Shown one piece after another: positions 54,006 to 64,000 of a stretch of 64,000 nucleotides of DNA. A program made the position numbers and the translations under genes. This DNA is from Nitrospirota bacterium (GTDB lineage Bacteria; Nitrospirota; Nitrospiria; Nitrospirales; UBA8639): positions 1 through 64,000 of the forward strand of contig RFGF01000022.1 in assembly GCA_003695915.1 (NCBI GenBank). Reading direction: 5' to 3'. Position 1 is the first letter of the stretch. Each line of letters opens with the position of its first letter. The notes below the pieces were generated by a model. It was not told the origin of the DNA. It worked only from the letters and a program-made list of their open reading frames with translations, and did not search any database.

Positions 54006-55124
54006 ATGGTAAACACCCCAGCTACAAGGATTATCGGAACCGGGTCGGCACTCCCCAAGCAGGCCATCTCCAATGCGCAACTGGCTCAGCGGCTTAAGAT
54101 CGATGAATCGTACATTGTCCGGGTTTCGGGCATCCGCACTCGCTATTGGGCATCGAATGACGAACAGTGTTCGACCTTGGCGGAAGTGGCGGCGCATCGG
54201 GCCCTCGACGCGGCTGGCATCACAGCGCACGACGTCGATGTGATCATCGTCTCGACGACCTCGCCGGAGATGCCCTTTCCCTCCACAGCCTGTATCCTCC
54301 AAAGTCGGCTCGGCGCTTCGCGGGCTGCCGCATTCGACGTGGCCGCCTCGTGTTCCGGGTTTCTGTATGCGCTGTCGATGGCGGATCGGCTCATTCGAGC
54401 CGGCCAATTTCGTCGGGGTCTCGTCGTGGCCACCGAAATCAAATCTCGGTACGTAAATCTCGACGATGCACAGACTGCGATGCTCTTCGGCGACGGAGCC
54501 GGAGCCGCTGTCCTGGTCCGGAACCACGACGGAACCAGCGGACTTTTGGACATCCGCATAGGGGCTGACGGGCAGCGACACGATCTCATTACGATTCCGG
54601 CCGGTGGTTCGCGGCAGCCCATGAGTGTGGAAACTGTCAAACACCGATTGCACACGATTCATTTGCGCGGGGCCGCATTGTATCGCGCAGCCATCAAGCA
54701 CTTGGGCACGCAAATCTCGGCGCTGCTAGACGATCACCGGCTCTCCGTGACCGATATCGACCATTGGATCTTTCATCAAGCCAATGGCCGGCTCTTGGCT
54801 GCTTTGCGGGATCGCTTGGGGATCGCCGATTCGCATGTGTTATCAGTCATCGAACAAGTCGGGAACATCTCCTCCGCCTCGCTTCCGTTCGCGTTGGACA
54901 TGGCTTGCCGCCAACAGCGTTTGCAGCCTGGCCACTTGGTCCTTCTGGGCTCGTTCGGCGGAGGATTGACCTGGGGCACTGCCTTACTGCGGTGGGGATC
55001 GCCCACTGAACGCCCAATGCTTCCGACAGAAAATCGAGGACGGAAACAAGAGATGGAACCTATTCGTTCGACTTCGCGTCGCACTCGAAGAGTTGACGAA
55101 AGACGCACTGGTGCCCTATCGTGA
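54006..55124 (+). CDS. beta-ketoacyl-ACP synthase III (FabH-like)
   Basis: 372 residues from ATG 54006, chosen because [20 protein letters not shown] begins as FabH proteins do; the frame extends to 53850 and ATG 53970 is possible. Catalytic triad: Cys near 116 ([15 protein letters not shown]), His ([19 protein letters not shown]) and Asn ([20 protein letters not shown]). [11 protein letters not shown] is also diagnostic. It condenses acyl-CoA with malonyl-ACP at the start of fatty acid synthesis. It is not in a fab cluster here, and a basic tail of about 40 residues ([19 protein letters not shown]) extends beyond the usual end, so a specialised role in lipid or secondary metabolism is possible. 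Confidence 0.88.
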   Translation: MVNTPATRIIGTGSALPKQAISNAQLAQRLKIDESYIVRVSGIRTRYWASNDEQCSTLAEVAAHRALDAAGITAHDVDVIIVSTTSPEMPFPSTACILQSRLGASRAAAFDVAASCSGFLYALSMADRLIRAGQFRRGLVVATEIKSRYVNLDDAQTAMLFGDGAGAAVLVRNHDGTSGLLDIRIGADGQRHDLITIPAGGSRQPMSVETVKHRLHTIHLRGAALYRAAIKHLGTQISALLDDHRLSVTDIDHWIFHQANGRLLAALRDRLGIADSHVLSVIEQVGNISSASLPFALDMACRQQRLQPGHLVLLGSFGGGLTWGTALLRWGSPTERPMLPTENRGRKQEMEPIRSTSRRTRRVDERRTGALS

Positions 55125-55192
55125 CGCACTGGTCAGGCATCTCAAGAAGGACCGCTACCAAAGCCCTCGATTGTGAGACTAAGGAGGATATC

Positions 55193-56146
55193 GTGAAGAT
55201 TTATCTCGCCAACCCTCGAGGATTTTGTGCCGGCGTAGACCGTGCCATTGAAATTGTCGATCTCTCCCTCAAGACCTATGGCTCGCCGATCTACGTCCGT
55301 CATGAGATCGTCCACAGTCGGCATGTCGTGCAATCGCTGCGGGAAAAAGGGGCCGTGTTCGTTGAAGAACTCGACGAAGTGCCCGATGGATCAATTGTCA
55401 TTTTCAGTGCCCACGGCGTGGCCAAAAGCGTGTGGGAAGAGGCCCGGCGTCGTCGGCTCAAAGTCATCGATGCCACATGTCCTTTGGTCATCAAGGTTCA
55501 CAACGAGGTCAATCGAGACTATGCGAACAACTACGAGCTCATTCTGATCGGCCATGCCGGCCATCCGGAAGTCGTCGGAACCTTAGGACAGGTTCCCGAT
55601 AAATTCCATTTGGTTTCGTCGGTCGAGGACGTCGAAAACCTCCAGGTCACCAATCCTTCTCATTTGTCGTATGTCACACAGACGACGCTCAGCGTGGATG
55701 AATGCCGCGACATCGTCGAGGCGTTGAACCGACGATTTCCCGGCATCAAGGGTCCGCATCAGGAAGATATTTGCTACGCCACTCAGAACCGTCAGAACGC
55801 CGTCAAAGCGTTGGCTGAGCATGTCGACGTCATTTTGGTCATCGGATCGCCGAACAGCTCGAATTCCACCCGCCTCAAAGAACTCGGCGAGCGGTGCGGG
55901 AAGGCATCGTATCTGATCGATTCGTACAAAGATATCGATCCTTCATGGCTCAAAGGGGTCAATGCCGTCGGGATTGCCGCTGGTGCCTCCGCTCCGGAGG
56001 TGCTGGTCAGCGAGGTCGTCGAGTATCTCCAAGCCCATGGAGCCCATGAGGTCGAGGAACTCACCGTTGTGGAAGAAGACGTGGAGTTCCTCCTGCCACG
56101 CGAACTTCTTGCGGCACAACGCCAGACTTCGGCTCGCCCCGGATAG
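55193..56146 (+). CDS. ispH: 4-hydroxy-3-methylbut-2-enyl diphosphate reductase
   Basis: 317 residues from GTG 55193, preceded by a perfect AAGGAGG; the frame extends to 55121 but the family starts at [20 protein letters not shown]. The three iron-sulfur cluster cysteines are in [26 protein letters not shown] and [18 protein letters not shown]. Conserved His in [12 protein letters not shown] and [15 protein letters not shown], and the [10 protein letters not shown] substrate block, are present. Last step of the methylerythritol phosphate pathway, making IPP and DMAPP, the precursors of the polyprenyl carriers used by the glycan cluster in this window. Confidence 0.96.
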   Translation: MKIYLANPRGFCAGVDRAIEIVDLSLKTYGSPIYVRHEIVHSRHVVQSLREKGAVFVEELDEVPDGSIVIFSAHGVAKSVWEEARRRRLKVIDATCPLVIKVHNEVNRDYANNYELILIGHAGHPEVVGTLGQVPDKFHLVSSVEDVENLQVTNPSHLSYVTQTTLSVDECRDIVEALNRRFPGIKGPHQEDICYATQNRQNAVKALAEHVDVILVIGSPNSSNSTRLKELGERCGKASYLIDSYKDIDPSWLKGVNAVGIAAGASAPEVLVSEVVEYLQAHGAHEVEELTVVEEDVEFLLPRELLAAQRQTSARPG

Positions 56147-56355
56147 CGTTTTTTGCTTTGAAAAAACCTGCGGCAAGATAGAGACCGATTCCCGACCGCG
56201 TCCTTTCGATCCATGTCCTCTGACCCACTAGATTTGGGTTGCGCTTTCGATATTCACGCTATTCCTAGTAGCTCATTTTGCATTTTCTTGCTGAAGTGTG
56301 ATAAAGGTGAGCCCACATTTCGCTATCCGCTCGCCATCGTTCCCATGGAGGCCCC

Positions 56356-59300
56356 ATGTACCTTCATACCTTATTGATCAATGGATTCAAATCCTTCCCC
56401 GAGGCCAAGATCCAATTCCCGCGCGGCATCACGGCAGTGGTCGGGCCAAACGGCGCAGGGAAAAGCAATATCGTCGACGCCATCCTCTGGGTGCTCGGAG
56501 AACAGAGTGCCAAAACCTTGAGAAGCGAACGCATGGAAGATGTGATTTTCAATGGAACCGAACACCGAAAACCCATTGGCATGGCGGAAGTGTCGCTCAT
56601 CTTGGGCGATGTCGCCAAACACGAGTTGGAAGCTGTGGCTGGTATCGGGGAAAGCCTCGGATCGTCCAACGAGATCATGATCACTCGGCGATTGTATCGC
56701 GATGGAGAAAGCGAATATCTGATCAACAAAATTCCCGTGCGTCTTAAAGACATCAGGAGTCTGCTCTGGGCCGCACGGGCTGGAGCAAAAGGCCATACGG
56801 TGATCGAACAAGGCAATCTCGAGCAACTGCTCAATGCGTCGCCTCAAGAGCGACGAGAGTTCGTTGAGGCAACCGCGGGCATCATGAAATACAAAAAACA
56901 AAAGGCCGAAGCCCTCCGCAAGCTCGCCTCTACCGAACAAAACTTGCTGCGCGTCCGGGATATTTTAGCTGAAGTGCGCCGACAACTCCGCACGCTGGAG
57001 CGGCAAGCCAAACAAGCGCAGGAATATCAGACACTCAAAGCAGAAGCTCGGACTCTGGAGCTCAACCTCTTGCTCCACGAGCATCGCACGCTCCGTCGGC
57101 ACCAACAAGTGATTCAAGGAGAACTGGGAGCAGCCGAAGCTGAAGAATCGGCCCTGTTGGCCCAGGAAACCCGCATGCTCACCGAACAGGAAGAGACCAA
57201 ACTGACCCTGACCACCCTCAGCAATCAGCTCCAGACCAAGCAGGAACAACGACGGGAAATCGAGCACACAGTCGGTCAGTTGCTCACCACTTTGGAGATT
57301 ACGCGGACGCGCGCCGCGCAATATGAACAGGAACACGACCAGGCCATGGCCGAACGCACTCGGCTTAGTCAGGAAATCCAGGAGACGGAACAGACCATTC
57401 AGACGATTTCCGAAGGACTGGAAAGCATTCAGCGCGAGCTGGACACCTTGACACATTCACTGGAAGAAGCCGAGGCCCACGCGCAGATGCTGGCCACCCA
57501 ACGAACCACCGCCAGCCAGGAACTCGAACGGGCCCGCTCTGCCGTGCTGGACATCGCAGTCGAAAAAACCAATGCCGAAAATCGCCGCCGAAGCCTAGAA
57601 GAACAGCGCCAGAGTCTCAGCCGGCGATTGGACCGACTTGCTGCGGAATTTCAGGAATGTGAGACGCGCCATCGACATTTGGAATTCGAGCGCGAGTCGT
57701 ATCGAGACCAGGAGAGAGAATGCGCACAGACCCTGACGGATCTCAAGACCCAACGCCAAGACCTCGATCGCCGACTGACCGATCTTCATGTACGAATCCA
57801 GCACGTGGAAACCGATCTTGCTCAGTCGCGCACGACATTGGCCAGCGCCGAGTCGACTCTTCGAACCCTCGAAGCCACAATCTATGAAGAATTCGGATAT
57901 GATCGCATGGGATCCGTCGATCCCCAATCCTTGCGAGGTCTGTCTCAATCGATCAAAGGGGCCTTGGGGGAACGATTAGCCGTGCCGGCTCATCTCGAAA
58001 CCGCCATCGAGGCGGTGCTCGGCGATCGACTCAAGGCATGGATTGTGGAACACCCTGAAGACGCTGTTCGCGGAATCGACCTGCTCAAATCCCATCATCT
58101 CAGCCACGGCAGTTTTTTGATTGTTAACGTTGCACGGCCTCGTTATCAAGACCCTCCTTCCTGGTGGGCCACACTTCAATGTGATCCCGATGTGATCGGC
58201 CGAGCTGTCGATGTGGTTCAGGCACCGGAAGAATGGGCTTCCATCTGTGGAGCGCTGCTCGACCATGTCGTTCTGGTCAGGTCTTTGGCGTCGGCGATCC
58301 GCATCATGACGGATCATCAGTGGTTTCACGGAATCGGCCCTGTACTCGTCACCCAGGATGGCGAGCTGCTTGACCCCAGGGGCCTTATAATAGGAGGGGC
58401 TCACGATTCCTACACCGGCATTCTCGCGCGTCGGCGAGAGATCAGCGCAATGCAAAAACAGGTCGCCGAGCTTTCTCCCCATCTTGCGGAGACTCAGCGA
58501 ACCCGGGATACCCTGTCTGAACAAGTGACCGCTCTGAACGCATCTCGAGACGAGCTGGATGCCGCCATCGAACCGCTCGAACAGCGACTCATTGATTTGC
58601 AACACGAAGCCACGGCTCGGGAGCAGGCCCTGCCAGAATCCACACGACGTCTCCAGCTCCTCCAGCGGGAACAAATGAGTGAACAGGCCGAACTCGACCG
58701 CTTGGCACAAGAGCTCGCTGATGTCGAACGGCATCTTGAGACGCTTCGCGCCGAGGAAGCACGCTGCGAAGAAGCGGTACATGCTGCAGATCGCCATCTT
58801 CGATCTGTGGATGAACAGGCCCAGGCACTCACGAACCACATCACGGACATTCGACTCGCGCTCGGTGCACAACAAGCCCGTTGGAATCATGACCATGAGA
58901 CCCGTGCACGTCTGGAACACGACAATGCAGCGCGACGGGATCGTATCGCTAATCTGGATCAACGTCTTGAAGCCTTATTTCTCCAAAGCCGCAACAATCA
59001 AGCTGAACGCAGCCGAGCGGAAGCTCGCCTCGAGGAGCTTGACCAGCACAGACACGGTATCGAACAGGAATTGAAGGCCCTCGACGCGGAATACCAGGCC
59101 GTCTCGCTCCGATCGCAGGAGCAGGATCGCCAATTGCGGGAGCTTCGCGAACGGGTCGCTCAAATGCTCAAAGCCCGTGGGGCCATCGATATTCGACTGG
59201 CTGAAGTGAGGACGAAACTCCAAACCGTTGAAGAAACTTTGACGGGAACTTACGACTATACGCTATCGCCTCCAGATCTCCAAGAGATGGGAGAGGACGA

Positions 59301-60024
59301 TGAATTGCATAGTGAGGACGGAAAGACAACAGATTCACCAGATCGCTGGCATGAGGAATTACGCACGATTCGCCGCAAACTGGAACGCATTGGAGCGGTA
59401 AATCTGACCGCCATTGATGAGCACCAGGAATTAGAGCAGCGCTATCAATTTCTCGCCGCGCAAGAGGAGGATCTGACCAAATCTATTCACTCGCTCCAGG
59501 AAATCATCCAACGCCTCAACCAGACGACGAATCGGCTGTTCACCGAGACGTTTCACGCCCTACAAGAGAGATTCAACGAGGTCTTCACGGCTTTGTTCGC
59601 TGGTGGCCGGGCCGAATTGCTTCTGGTAGACACGCCCGAAGAGGATGCGTCATCGAGTACGATCGGACTGGAACCCGGAATCGATATTATCGCTCAACCA
59701 CCGGGGAAGCGCTTGAAGAATTTGAGCATGCTGTCCGGAGGGGAAAAGACCCTCACCGTGCTCGCCTTGTTGTTTGCGAGTTTTTTGATCAAACCCTCAC
59801 CGTTCTGCATTCTCGATGAAGTCGATGCACCGCTGGACGAGACGAACGTTGCCCGGTTCAGTCAATTTATGCGGCAAATAGCGGATCGCTGTCAGTTTAT
59901 CGTCATCACGCACAACAAACACACGATGGAAGTCGCGGATTCGTTATTCGGCGTGACGATGGAAGAGCCAGGAATTTCCAAGCTGGTTTCTGTGAGACTG
60001 GCTGAACTCGAGCAGGTCGCCTGA
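56356..60024 (+). CDS. smc: chromosome segregation protein SMC
   Basis: 1222 residues. Walker A is [20 protein letters not shown] (residues about 28-47), with [20 protein letters not shown] and [11 protein letters not shown] following as in SMC. Two long coiled coils (about 170-500 and 680-1010) flank a hinge near 510-660 ([34 protein letters not shown]). The ABC signature is [20 protein letters not shown] and Walker B is [21 protein letters not shown] complete bacterial SMC for chromosome organisation, normally acting with ScpA/ScpB, whose genes are not in the window. ATG 56356 follows GGAGGCCCC. Confidence 0.95.
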   Translation: MYLHTLLINGFKSFPEAKIQFPRGITAVVGPNGAGKSNIVDAILWVLGEQSAKTLRSERMEDVIFNGTEHRKPIGMAEVSLILGDVAKHELEAVAGIGESLGSSNEIMITRRLYRDGESEYLINKIPVRLKDIRSLLWAARAGAKGHTVIEQGNLEQLLNASPQERREFVEATAGIMKYKKQKAEALRKLASTEQNLLRVRDILAEVRRQLRTLERQAKQAQEYQTLKAEARTLELNLLLHEHRTLRRHQQVIQGELGAAEAEESALLAQETRMLTEQEETKLTLTTLSNQLQTKQEQRREIEHTVGQLLTTLEITRTRAAQYEQEHDQAMAERTRLSQEIQETEQTIQTISEGLESIQRELDTLTHSLEEAEAHAQMLATQRTTASQELERARSAVLDIAVEKTNAENRRRSLEEQRQSLSRRLDRLAAEFQECETRHRHLEFERESYRDQERECAQTLTDLKTQRQDLDRRLTDLHVRIQHVETDLAQSRTTLASAESTLRTLEATIYEEFGYDRMGSVDPQSLRGLSQSIKGALGERLAVPAHLETAIEAVLGDRLKAWIVEHPEDAVRGIDLLKSHHLSHGSFLIVNVARPRYQDPPSWWATLQCDPDVIGRAVDVVQAPEEWASICGALLDHVVLVRSLASAIRIMTDHQWFHGIGPVLVTQDGELLDPRGLIIGGAHDSYTGILARRREISAMQKQVAELSPHLAETQRTRDTLSEQVTALNASRDELDAAIEPLEQRLIDLQHEATAREQALPESTRRLQLLQREQMSEQAELDRLAQELADVERHLETLRAEEARCEEAVHAADRHLRSVDEQAQALTNHITDIRLALGAQQARWNHDHETRARLEHDNAARRDRIANLDQRLEALFLQSRNNQAERSRAEARLEELDQHRHGIEQELKALDAEYQAVSLRSQEQDRQLRELRERVAQMLKARGAIDIRLAEVRTKLQTVEETLTGTYDYTLSPPDLQEMGEDDELHSEDGKTTDSPDRWHEELRTIRRKLERIGAVNLTAIDEHQELEQRYQFLAAQEEDLTKSIHSLQEIIQRLNQTTNRLFTETFHALQERFNEVFTALFAGGRAELLLVDTPEEDASSSTIGLEPGIDIIAQPPGKRLKNLSMLSGGEKTLTVLALLFASFLIKPSPFCILDEVDAPLDETNVARFSQFMRQIADRCQFIVITHNKHTMEVADSLFGVTMEEPGISKLVSVRLAELEQVA

Positions 60025-60150
60025 CAGGCTCTCGCCATATGCGGTGTTCTTTGCCGGATCCAACCGATCAGCCGTCACGGACACCAGGATGGCCAATGGT
60101 GACCGTCAGCGAGCAAACGCGCTTGTCGTGCTCATACGCCATTCGTCAAC

Positions 60151-60186
60151 AAAAAAGCCGCGCAGTCAACATAATGACCACGCGGC
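60151..60186 (-). terminator. intrinsic terminator after ferredoxin gene
   Basis: On the minus strand GCCGCG and CGCGGC pair as the base of a hairpin (with inner GTCA / TGAC pairing) and are followed at once by TTTTTTG. It lies about 40 bases beyond the ferredoxin stop. Confidence 0.85.
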
Positions 60187-60224
60187 CTTTGCACAACAGC
60201 TTAGAGCAAGACAAGCTGAAGCAA

Positions 60225-60572
60225 TTATCCTCGAACGCCGCTCCACACCTTGTTGGGATCGATTTCTTTATCCGGGTTCAAGCGACGCGCTTTTTCCAGC
60301 AATTCCTCGACCGATTCGGGATGCTGTGGGTCAGGCACACAACAATCGTCCACCGGACACACGGCTGCACATTGGGGCTCGTCAAAATGACCGACGCATT
60401 CCGTACAGCGTTCATAGGAAATGACGTACACCGTATCCCCTTCGCCCTGCCCTTCCGAGACTTTGCATCCGGCAGCTTCTGCAGCGCTTCGGGTCTCGAA
60501 AATGGCTTCGTTCGGACACTCGGGCAAACAGGCGCCGCAATTAATGCATTCTTCCGTAATCAATAAAGCCAT
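60225..60572 (-). CDS. YfhL-type 2x[4Fe-4S] ferredoxin
   Basis: 115 residues. The first cluster site is CINCGACLPECPNEAI (CxxCxxCxxxCP) near residues 9-20. The second is split by the insertion typical of Alvin/YfhL ferredoxins: CTECVGHFDEPQCAAVCPVD. Between them and at the C-terminus (SVEELLEKARRLNPDKEIDP) are extra segments that distinguish this class from clostridial ferredoxins. It is a soluble electron carrier of low potential. ATG 60572 has a perfect AAGGAGG. It stands alone with its own terminator, so its redox partner is not revealed here. Confidence 0.93.
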   Translation of the reverse strand: MALLITEECINCGACLPECPNEAIFETRSAAEAAGCKVSEGQGEGDTVYVISYERCTECVGHFDEPQCAAVCPVDDCCVPDPQHPESVEELLEKARRLNPDKEIDPNKVWSGVRG

Positions 60573-60762
60573 AATTCCTCCTTCTCGATAGATCAGCGAT
60601 TCTCGAACAAATACGCCACCTTATATCTGCTATCTTTGTGAATATCTTCTGCTGAAATTGTTTCTCATTGTAGCTTTGGGCTTTTTCGATCGTCAACAGC
60701 GCAGAAGACCTAGGTCCTTTAGGACCAAAATGTGGCCCAGTTGAAAGCGGCTACGCAACAGT

Positions 60763-61521
60763 TCATCTCTGGCTCTGCTCAGAAAAATACGTATCCCAGT
60801 TCCACTCGAAACATCGAACCTGCCAATCCTGTCTTTCGCCGACCAGAGCGGCAAAATAATTCCGAGCCGGTGACCATGCATGCACTCGCCATCGATGCGC
60901 TTCCGCCGCTGGGTCGTCAACGAGTGTCAGGATCGGCGAACCGCGGCTCGATCGACATGAGACGCTGACCCCGGACAACGGGAACCGCAATCCTTTCCCG
61001 ATAGCTTTCCCATAAGCTTCTTTGCAGGTCCAACACGTAAAAAATGCCGCGCGCTGAGCGCGCTCGGGAAGCGCGTCGATCCATTGGCGTTCTTGCAACG
61101 AACACACGCGCTTCGTCATTGCCGCATGATCGAAACGGGAACGAGCCAGCTCGATATCGACCCCGATTCGCCGCGAACGCCCAACAGCGACCAGTGCCAA
61201 GGATCCAGAATGCGCGATGTTAAACGTGATGAGTGAATCGGCAGTCGGTCCGCATAGATATGGCTTGCCCTGCGGCTCGAGGGCAAAGGCCACGGCATCA
61301 GCGGAAACGCCCAGGTATCGGCTCAAAATCAAACGTAAGGCGGCTCGCGCCACCAACCGCAACGTCCGCACCGGCGCGATTTTGATGCCATGCACTCGTT
61401 GCCGCTCAGCGCCGCTCAAAACGGATTGCAGTTCGGCCACTTGTTGCGGCGCAAGATCGGACGTGACCGCCCAAACATGAACCTCTTGAAACGGCAATCT
61501 TATATGCGGAGCCGATTCCAT
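60763..61521 (-). CDS. 4'-phosphopantetheinyl transferase (Sfp-type)
   Basis: 252 residues from ATG 61521; the frame extends to 61575. Two pseudo-symmetric ACPS domains. Motifs: LEPQGKPYLCG, FNIAHSGSLALVAVGRSRRI (the (F)N-SH-G type block), GVDIELARSRF with the metal-binding Asp/Glu, and FFTCWTCKEAYGKAIGKGL (W-KEA--K). It attaches the phosphopantetheine arm of CoA to carrier proteins. Sfp-type enzymes usually serve polyketide or peptide synthases but can also serve the fatty acid ACP. No carrier-protein gene is nearby. It is divergent from the EamA transporter gene. Confidence 0.9.
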   Translation of the reverse strand: MESAPHIRLPFQEVHVWAVTSDLAPQQVAELQSVLSGAERQRVHGIKIAPVRTLRLVARAALRLILSRYLGVSADAVAFALEPQGKPYLCGPTADSLITFNIAHSGSLALVAVGRSRRIGVDIELARSRFDHAAMTKRVCSLQERQWIDALPERAQRAAFFTCWTCKEAYGKAIGKGLRFPLSGVSVSCRSSRGSPILTLVDDPAAEAHRWRVHAWSPARNYFAALVGERQDWQVRCFEWNWDTYFSEQSQR

Positions 61522-61709
61522 ACGAGCGCACCTTCGGAATCGTATCGATTCGCTTCCATTGGAACCGTTCCCCAACCTCCCTCCCAGTCACGCAAATCCG
61601 TGCTTTTCGACAAATTTCATCGTTACCGTGTTTCCAAGCTGGATCGATCAAAAAGCGCTTCATCCACAAGCATGCGCGAGCACAGCGAGGCACGGCAAAA
61701 GCCGGATCC

Positions 61710-61739
61710 TTGACCGTATGAGAAAGCACTTGCTATAGC
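61710..61739 (+). promoter_or_regulatory. possible promoter of the EamA transporter gene
   Basis: TTGACC (61710-61715) is 18 bases from TATAGC (61734-61739), about 70 bases before the start at 61812. The layout is the same as the better-matching promoter at 51055-51084. The -10 match is only 4/6. Confidence 0.4.
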
Positions 61740-61811
61740 AGCGAGGAGGCAATCGGGAATTCCGGTCGCGTTTCCGCTCGCACACCGTTCGGGATTGTAG
61801 ACAGACGCACC

Positions 61812-62720
61812 ATGACAACGACGACTCATTCATCCACTTTCATCGCATATGGAGCCCTCACCACGGCAGCGATAGTCTGGGGCGGATCGGTCGTAGCTCA
61901 AAAAATAAGCCTCAACGGTTTCTCGCCCGTCGAGGTATCGGTCCTTCGAGGGATCGGCGCACTCACGATTCTGATCACGATTTGGAAGTGGCAGGAAGGC
62001 CGTATCGCCGTCTCACTTCCCGACCTCGGCATCTTGACGCTCCTTGGACTGGGAGTCTTGGGCAATCACTTGTTCATCCTGTACGGGCTGCAATATATCG
62101 GATCCGGCGCTGCCGGCATCATCATCGGATCGAGTCCTGCGATCACCGCCTTGTTATCCTCGCTCCTCATTCATGATCTTCCTTTCCGAGCTGTCTGGTT
62201 CGGCTGCGCTGTCTCCTTCATCGGTGTCGCCCTAGTGTCCGAATTCGGCGGAGATCCAACCGTCGGGACACATCCTTGGCTGGGTGGCACTCTCATTATC
62301 TTGGGTCTCATCAGTTGGGCACTGTATACCATCGGAAGCCGTCGTGTCATGGAGCGCTTTTCTGCTCTGACCGTCAATTGGACGACCTTAGGGATTTCCA
62401 TCCTGCTCCAAATTCCTTTACTGTGGATCAACCAGAAAATGCTGGCCCAAGGGCTCGCGACGGTCTCGGCGACGGATTGGATCGCTTTGGCCTATTTGAT
62501 CGTCTTTGCCACAGCGATCGGTCAACAAGCCTGGCTCTTCGGGGTCGAACGCGTAGGCCCTTCTCGGGCTGGCATTTTCGGCAACCTGATACCCGTTTCC
62601 GCGTTGCTTTTTTCTTATTTGATTCTCGGCGAACCGATTGGCATCTGGAAAATTCTCGGTATCGCCCTCATTCTTCTCGGGGTCTGGCTGGTCACACGTC
62701 CGTCTGTCTCGGTATCATAG
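61812..62720 (+). CDS. EamA-family (DMT) transporter
   Basis: 302 residues with ten hydrophobic helices in two EamA repeats. Repeat 1 opens AALTTAAIVWGGSVVAQKI-like and contains FSPVEVSVLRGIGALTILIT, GNHLFILYGLQYIGSGAAGI and IIGSSPAITALLSSLL. Repeat 2 contains WLGGTLIILGLISWALYTIG and ends ILGEPIGIWKILGIALILLG. These match drug/metabolite transporters of the inner membrane; the substrate cannot be predicted. It is followed within 45 bases by the SnoaL-like gene, so the pair may share a transcript. Confidence 0.9.
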   Translation: MTTTTHSSTFIAYGALTTAAIVWGGSVVAQKISLNGFSPVEVSVLRGIGALTILITIWKWQEGRIAVSLPDLGILTLLGLGVLGNHLFILYGLQYIGSGAAGIIIGSSPAITALLSSLLIHDLPFRAVWFGCAVSFIGVALVSEFGGDPTVGTHPWLGGTLIILGLISWALYTIGSRRVMERFSALTVNWTTLGISILLQIPLLWINQKMLAQGLATVSATDWIALAYLIVFATAIGQQAWLFGVERVGPSRAGIFGNLIPVSALLFSYLILGEPIGIWKILGIALILLGVWLVTRPSVSVS

Positions 62721-62763
62721 GCGGTCATCGATATGTCGTAACGGAGCCCACACGGAGACACTG

Positions 62764-63156
62764 ATGCTCACACAACGGATTGAAGAAGTGACGCGAATGA
62801 ACGAAGCGTTTTATCGGGCGTTTGAAAACCTCGATATCGCCGCCATGGATAAAATCTGGGCTCACCAGGAATATGTGACGTGCGTGCATCCTGGATGGAG
62901 CATTCGAGTGGGATGGCCAGCGGTTCGCGATTCGTGGGTCGTCATCTTTAATAACACCTTCTCCATGCAGTTCGAGTTAACGGAGCTTCAGGTCCAGGTC
63001 GCTGCGGACATCGCCTGGGTTATCTGTACGGAAAACATCGCTAGCCGGGTGGATGAAGCCGTCCAACACAGCCGTGTGGTCGCCACCAATCTGTATGAAC
63101 GAATCAACGGAACATGGAAAATGATTCATCACCATGGTTCCCCGTTAATGGAATAA
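62764..63156 (+). CDS. SnoaL/NTF2-like fold protein
   Basis: 130 residues from ATG 62764; the frame extends to 62638 inside the transporter gene. The alpha+beta cone pattern is clear: an N-terminal helix NEAFYRAFENLDIAAMDKIW, then VTCVHPGWSIRVGWPAVRDS, MQFELTELQVQVAADIAWVI, RVVATNLYERINGTWKMIHH and HGSPLME. Conserved His in CVHPGW and HHHGSP are typical of the SnoaL_3/DUF4440 group. Members are small hydrolases, isomerases or ligand-binding proteins. No specific function can be given. Confidence 0.87.
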   Translation: MLTQRIEEVTRMNEAFYRAFENLDIAAMDKIWAHQEYVTCVHPGWSIRVGWPAVRDSWVVIFNNTFSMQFELTELQVQVAADIAWVICTENIASRVDEAVQHSRVVATNLYERINGTWKMIHHHGSPLME

Positions 63157-63196
63157 TCCACGTCTAGTTGCGATTGTTGGCTGGCCATGTCGTTTT

Positions 63197-63556
63197 TTAC
63201 GGCCCAATAAACCGAATGGGCTCGTTTCCGACAAGATGATTCGGTGTCAAGACGTACGTACCCAAAACAGCGCGCGACCAAACGACCTCCGCTGCGTTGA
63301 GATCGCCCCCGGCGAGAACATACGTCAACCCACCGACCACGGCTCCGAGTCCCGCATAAGCCAATTTGAGGGCTCCATAGGGAATGGTCGCGAGAAAACT
63401 CGCCACACCGAGTCCGGCGTCAGCCACGGCATTCCCTGTCTGCGCCCACGCCGGCTGAGACAATCCTCCTGCGACCAGCAAGAAACATAGAAGGATCACC
63501 AGAATTGGTTGCCCAACCATCGAGCTGCCGCCTGTGCCCGTCGTGCTGTTTTTCAT
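63197..63556 (-). CDS. hypothetical exported protein with Gly/Ala-rich hydrophobic segments
   Basis: 119 residues from ATG 63556 (AAAGGAG upstream; the frame extends to 63622). A signal-like segment PILVILLCFLLVAGGLSQPA ends AWAQT, a probable signal peptidase I site. The mature part holds two amphipathic glycine-rich stretches (NAVADAGLGVASFLATIPYG, YAGLGAVVGGLTYVLAGGDL) and ends with TYVLTPNHLVGNEPIRFIGP. It could be a small envelope or membrane-associated protein. I do not recognise the family. Confidence 0.8.
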   Translation of the reverse strand: MKNSTTGTGGSSMVGQPILVILLCFLLVAGGLSQPAWAQTGNAVADAGLGVASFLATIPYGALKLAYAGLGAVVGGLTYVLAGGDLNAAEVVWSRAVLGTYVLTPNHLVGNEPIRFIGP

Positions 63557-63735
63557 GCAATGCTCCTTTCGTCGAGCAGGATCATATCGTGCCGCATCGA
63601 TAACAAGCGGCACCGCCCACATGACCGGTCGCGTTTCACCGCGTGCAGATCTTCACCAAATTTCCATCGAGCTCACGGAAGATATCTCGTGAAAGGCGGC
63701 ACACAGCGAACGTCCGGAGAACCATCGAAAAAAGA

Positions 63736-63966
63736 TTAGCGCGGGTGCACGAGCACGGTTTTGGCCCACTCATCCACTAGGGGATCGCGTTCTTGCATTG
63801 TCATCGCGCTATATTTTCGAAACAACGCTAATCCACCCTTCTTTTTCCGCCATTTCACGAAATCCAGAAAATGCTCCTTGCACAAGGCACGGGTTCCGGC
63901 AGGCGCATATACCGGCTGAGTGCATCCGCCGACCAAACACATCGTATCGTGCATCGTCTCGCTCAT
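63736..63966 (-). CDS. small Cys/His protein, hypothetical
   Basis: 76 residues. CLVGGC followed by LCKEHFLDF gives a C-x4-C ... C-x2-H pattern that may bind zinc. The rest is basic then acidic (VKWRKKKGGLALFRKYSAMT, MQERDPLVDEWAK). ATG 63966 is preceded by GAGGGAGGGG. A TATAAT lies about 30 bases upstream. The composition and ribosome site make it a real gene; the function is unknown. Confidence 0.83.
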   Translation of the reverse strand: MSETMHDTMCLVGGCTQPVYAPAGTRALCKEHFLDFVKWRKKKGGLALFRKYSAMTMQERDPLVDEWAKTVLVHPR

Positions 63967-63991
63967 ATCCCCTCCCTCGCTTCAACGAATT

Positions 63992-63997
63992 ATTATA
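63992..63997 (-). promoter_or_regulatory. -10 element of the small Cys/His protein gene
   Basis: A perfect TATAAT on the minus strand, 26 bases upstream of the start at 63966. The -35 element would lie beyond the window edge, so the promoter is only half visible. Confidence 0.55.
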
Positions 63998-64000
63998 CCC

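Overview
The window looks like chromosomal sequence from a Nitrospira-type bacterium (Nitrospirota). The reasons are gene content and neighbourhoods: a complete Flp/Tad pilus locus, a fused transaldolase/phosphoglucose isomerase beside a GH15 glucoamylase, gnd and zwf, a TtuA-type tRNA thiolase with its sulfur carrier, a CcdA/TlpA pair, and moderately GC-rich coding sequence with good Shine-Dalgarno sites. No rRNA, marker gene or tRNA is present, so this placement is inference.

Layout. 0-2.8 kb: a PhoD-like phosphatase (cut by the window edge) and a BrkB/YihY membrane protein, minus strand. 2.8-7.7 kb: a TPR lipoprotein, an HD-GYP c-di-GMP phosphodiesterase and a four-PAS hybrid histidine kinase, plus strand. 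7.7-20.9 kb: the Flp/Tad locus, minus strand, running from four tandem flp pilin genes through tadE-like genes, a VWA TadG, TadV, CpaB, the CpaC secretin, a small lipoprotein, TadZ, TadA, TadB, TadC and a TPR TadD. An intrinsic terminator after tadG divides it into at least two transcription units. 20.9-21.5 kb: the pilin leader, which carries a convincing c-di-GMP-I (GEMM) riboswitch aptamer about 0.5 kb ahead of the first pilin.

21.7-32.9 kb: a cell-surface glycan cluster. It holds a dolichol-phosphate-mannose-synthase-like GT2, a methyltransferase, an STT3-like GT-C enzyme, a squalene-cyclase-fold protein, a Tat-exported DUF362 protein, a GT87-like enzyme, a HAD-UbiA fusion, a DprE1-like FAD oxidase and a DprE2-like reductase. 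The last three rebuild the mycobacterial route to polyprenyl-phospho-D-arabinofuranose. 33-39.3 kb: a hypothetical protein, CpoB-like and Pal-like envelope lipoproteins, a 1.5 kb gene-poor stretch, and an AmgK-MurU muropeptide recycling pair. 39.3-49.6 kb: carbohydrate metabolism (GH15, gnd, zwf, tal-pgi) and a transketolase gene broken by one stop and two single-base frameshifts.

49.8-64 kb: sulfur carrier plus TtuA, TlpA plus CcdA, a BamD-like lipoprotein with an unusual cysteine-rich tail, a FabH-like ketosynthase, IspH, SMC, a ferredoxin, a phosphopantetheinyl transferase, an EamA transporter, a SnoaL-like protein and two small proteins.

The most interesting reading is that c-di-GMP controls Flp pilus expression through an RNA switch, and that the glycan cluster beside it makes a lipid-linked arabinose that could decorate pili or another surface polymer. 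The first part rests on strong sequence motifs. The second is a hypothesis.
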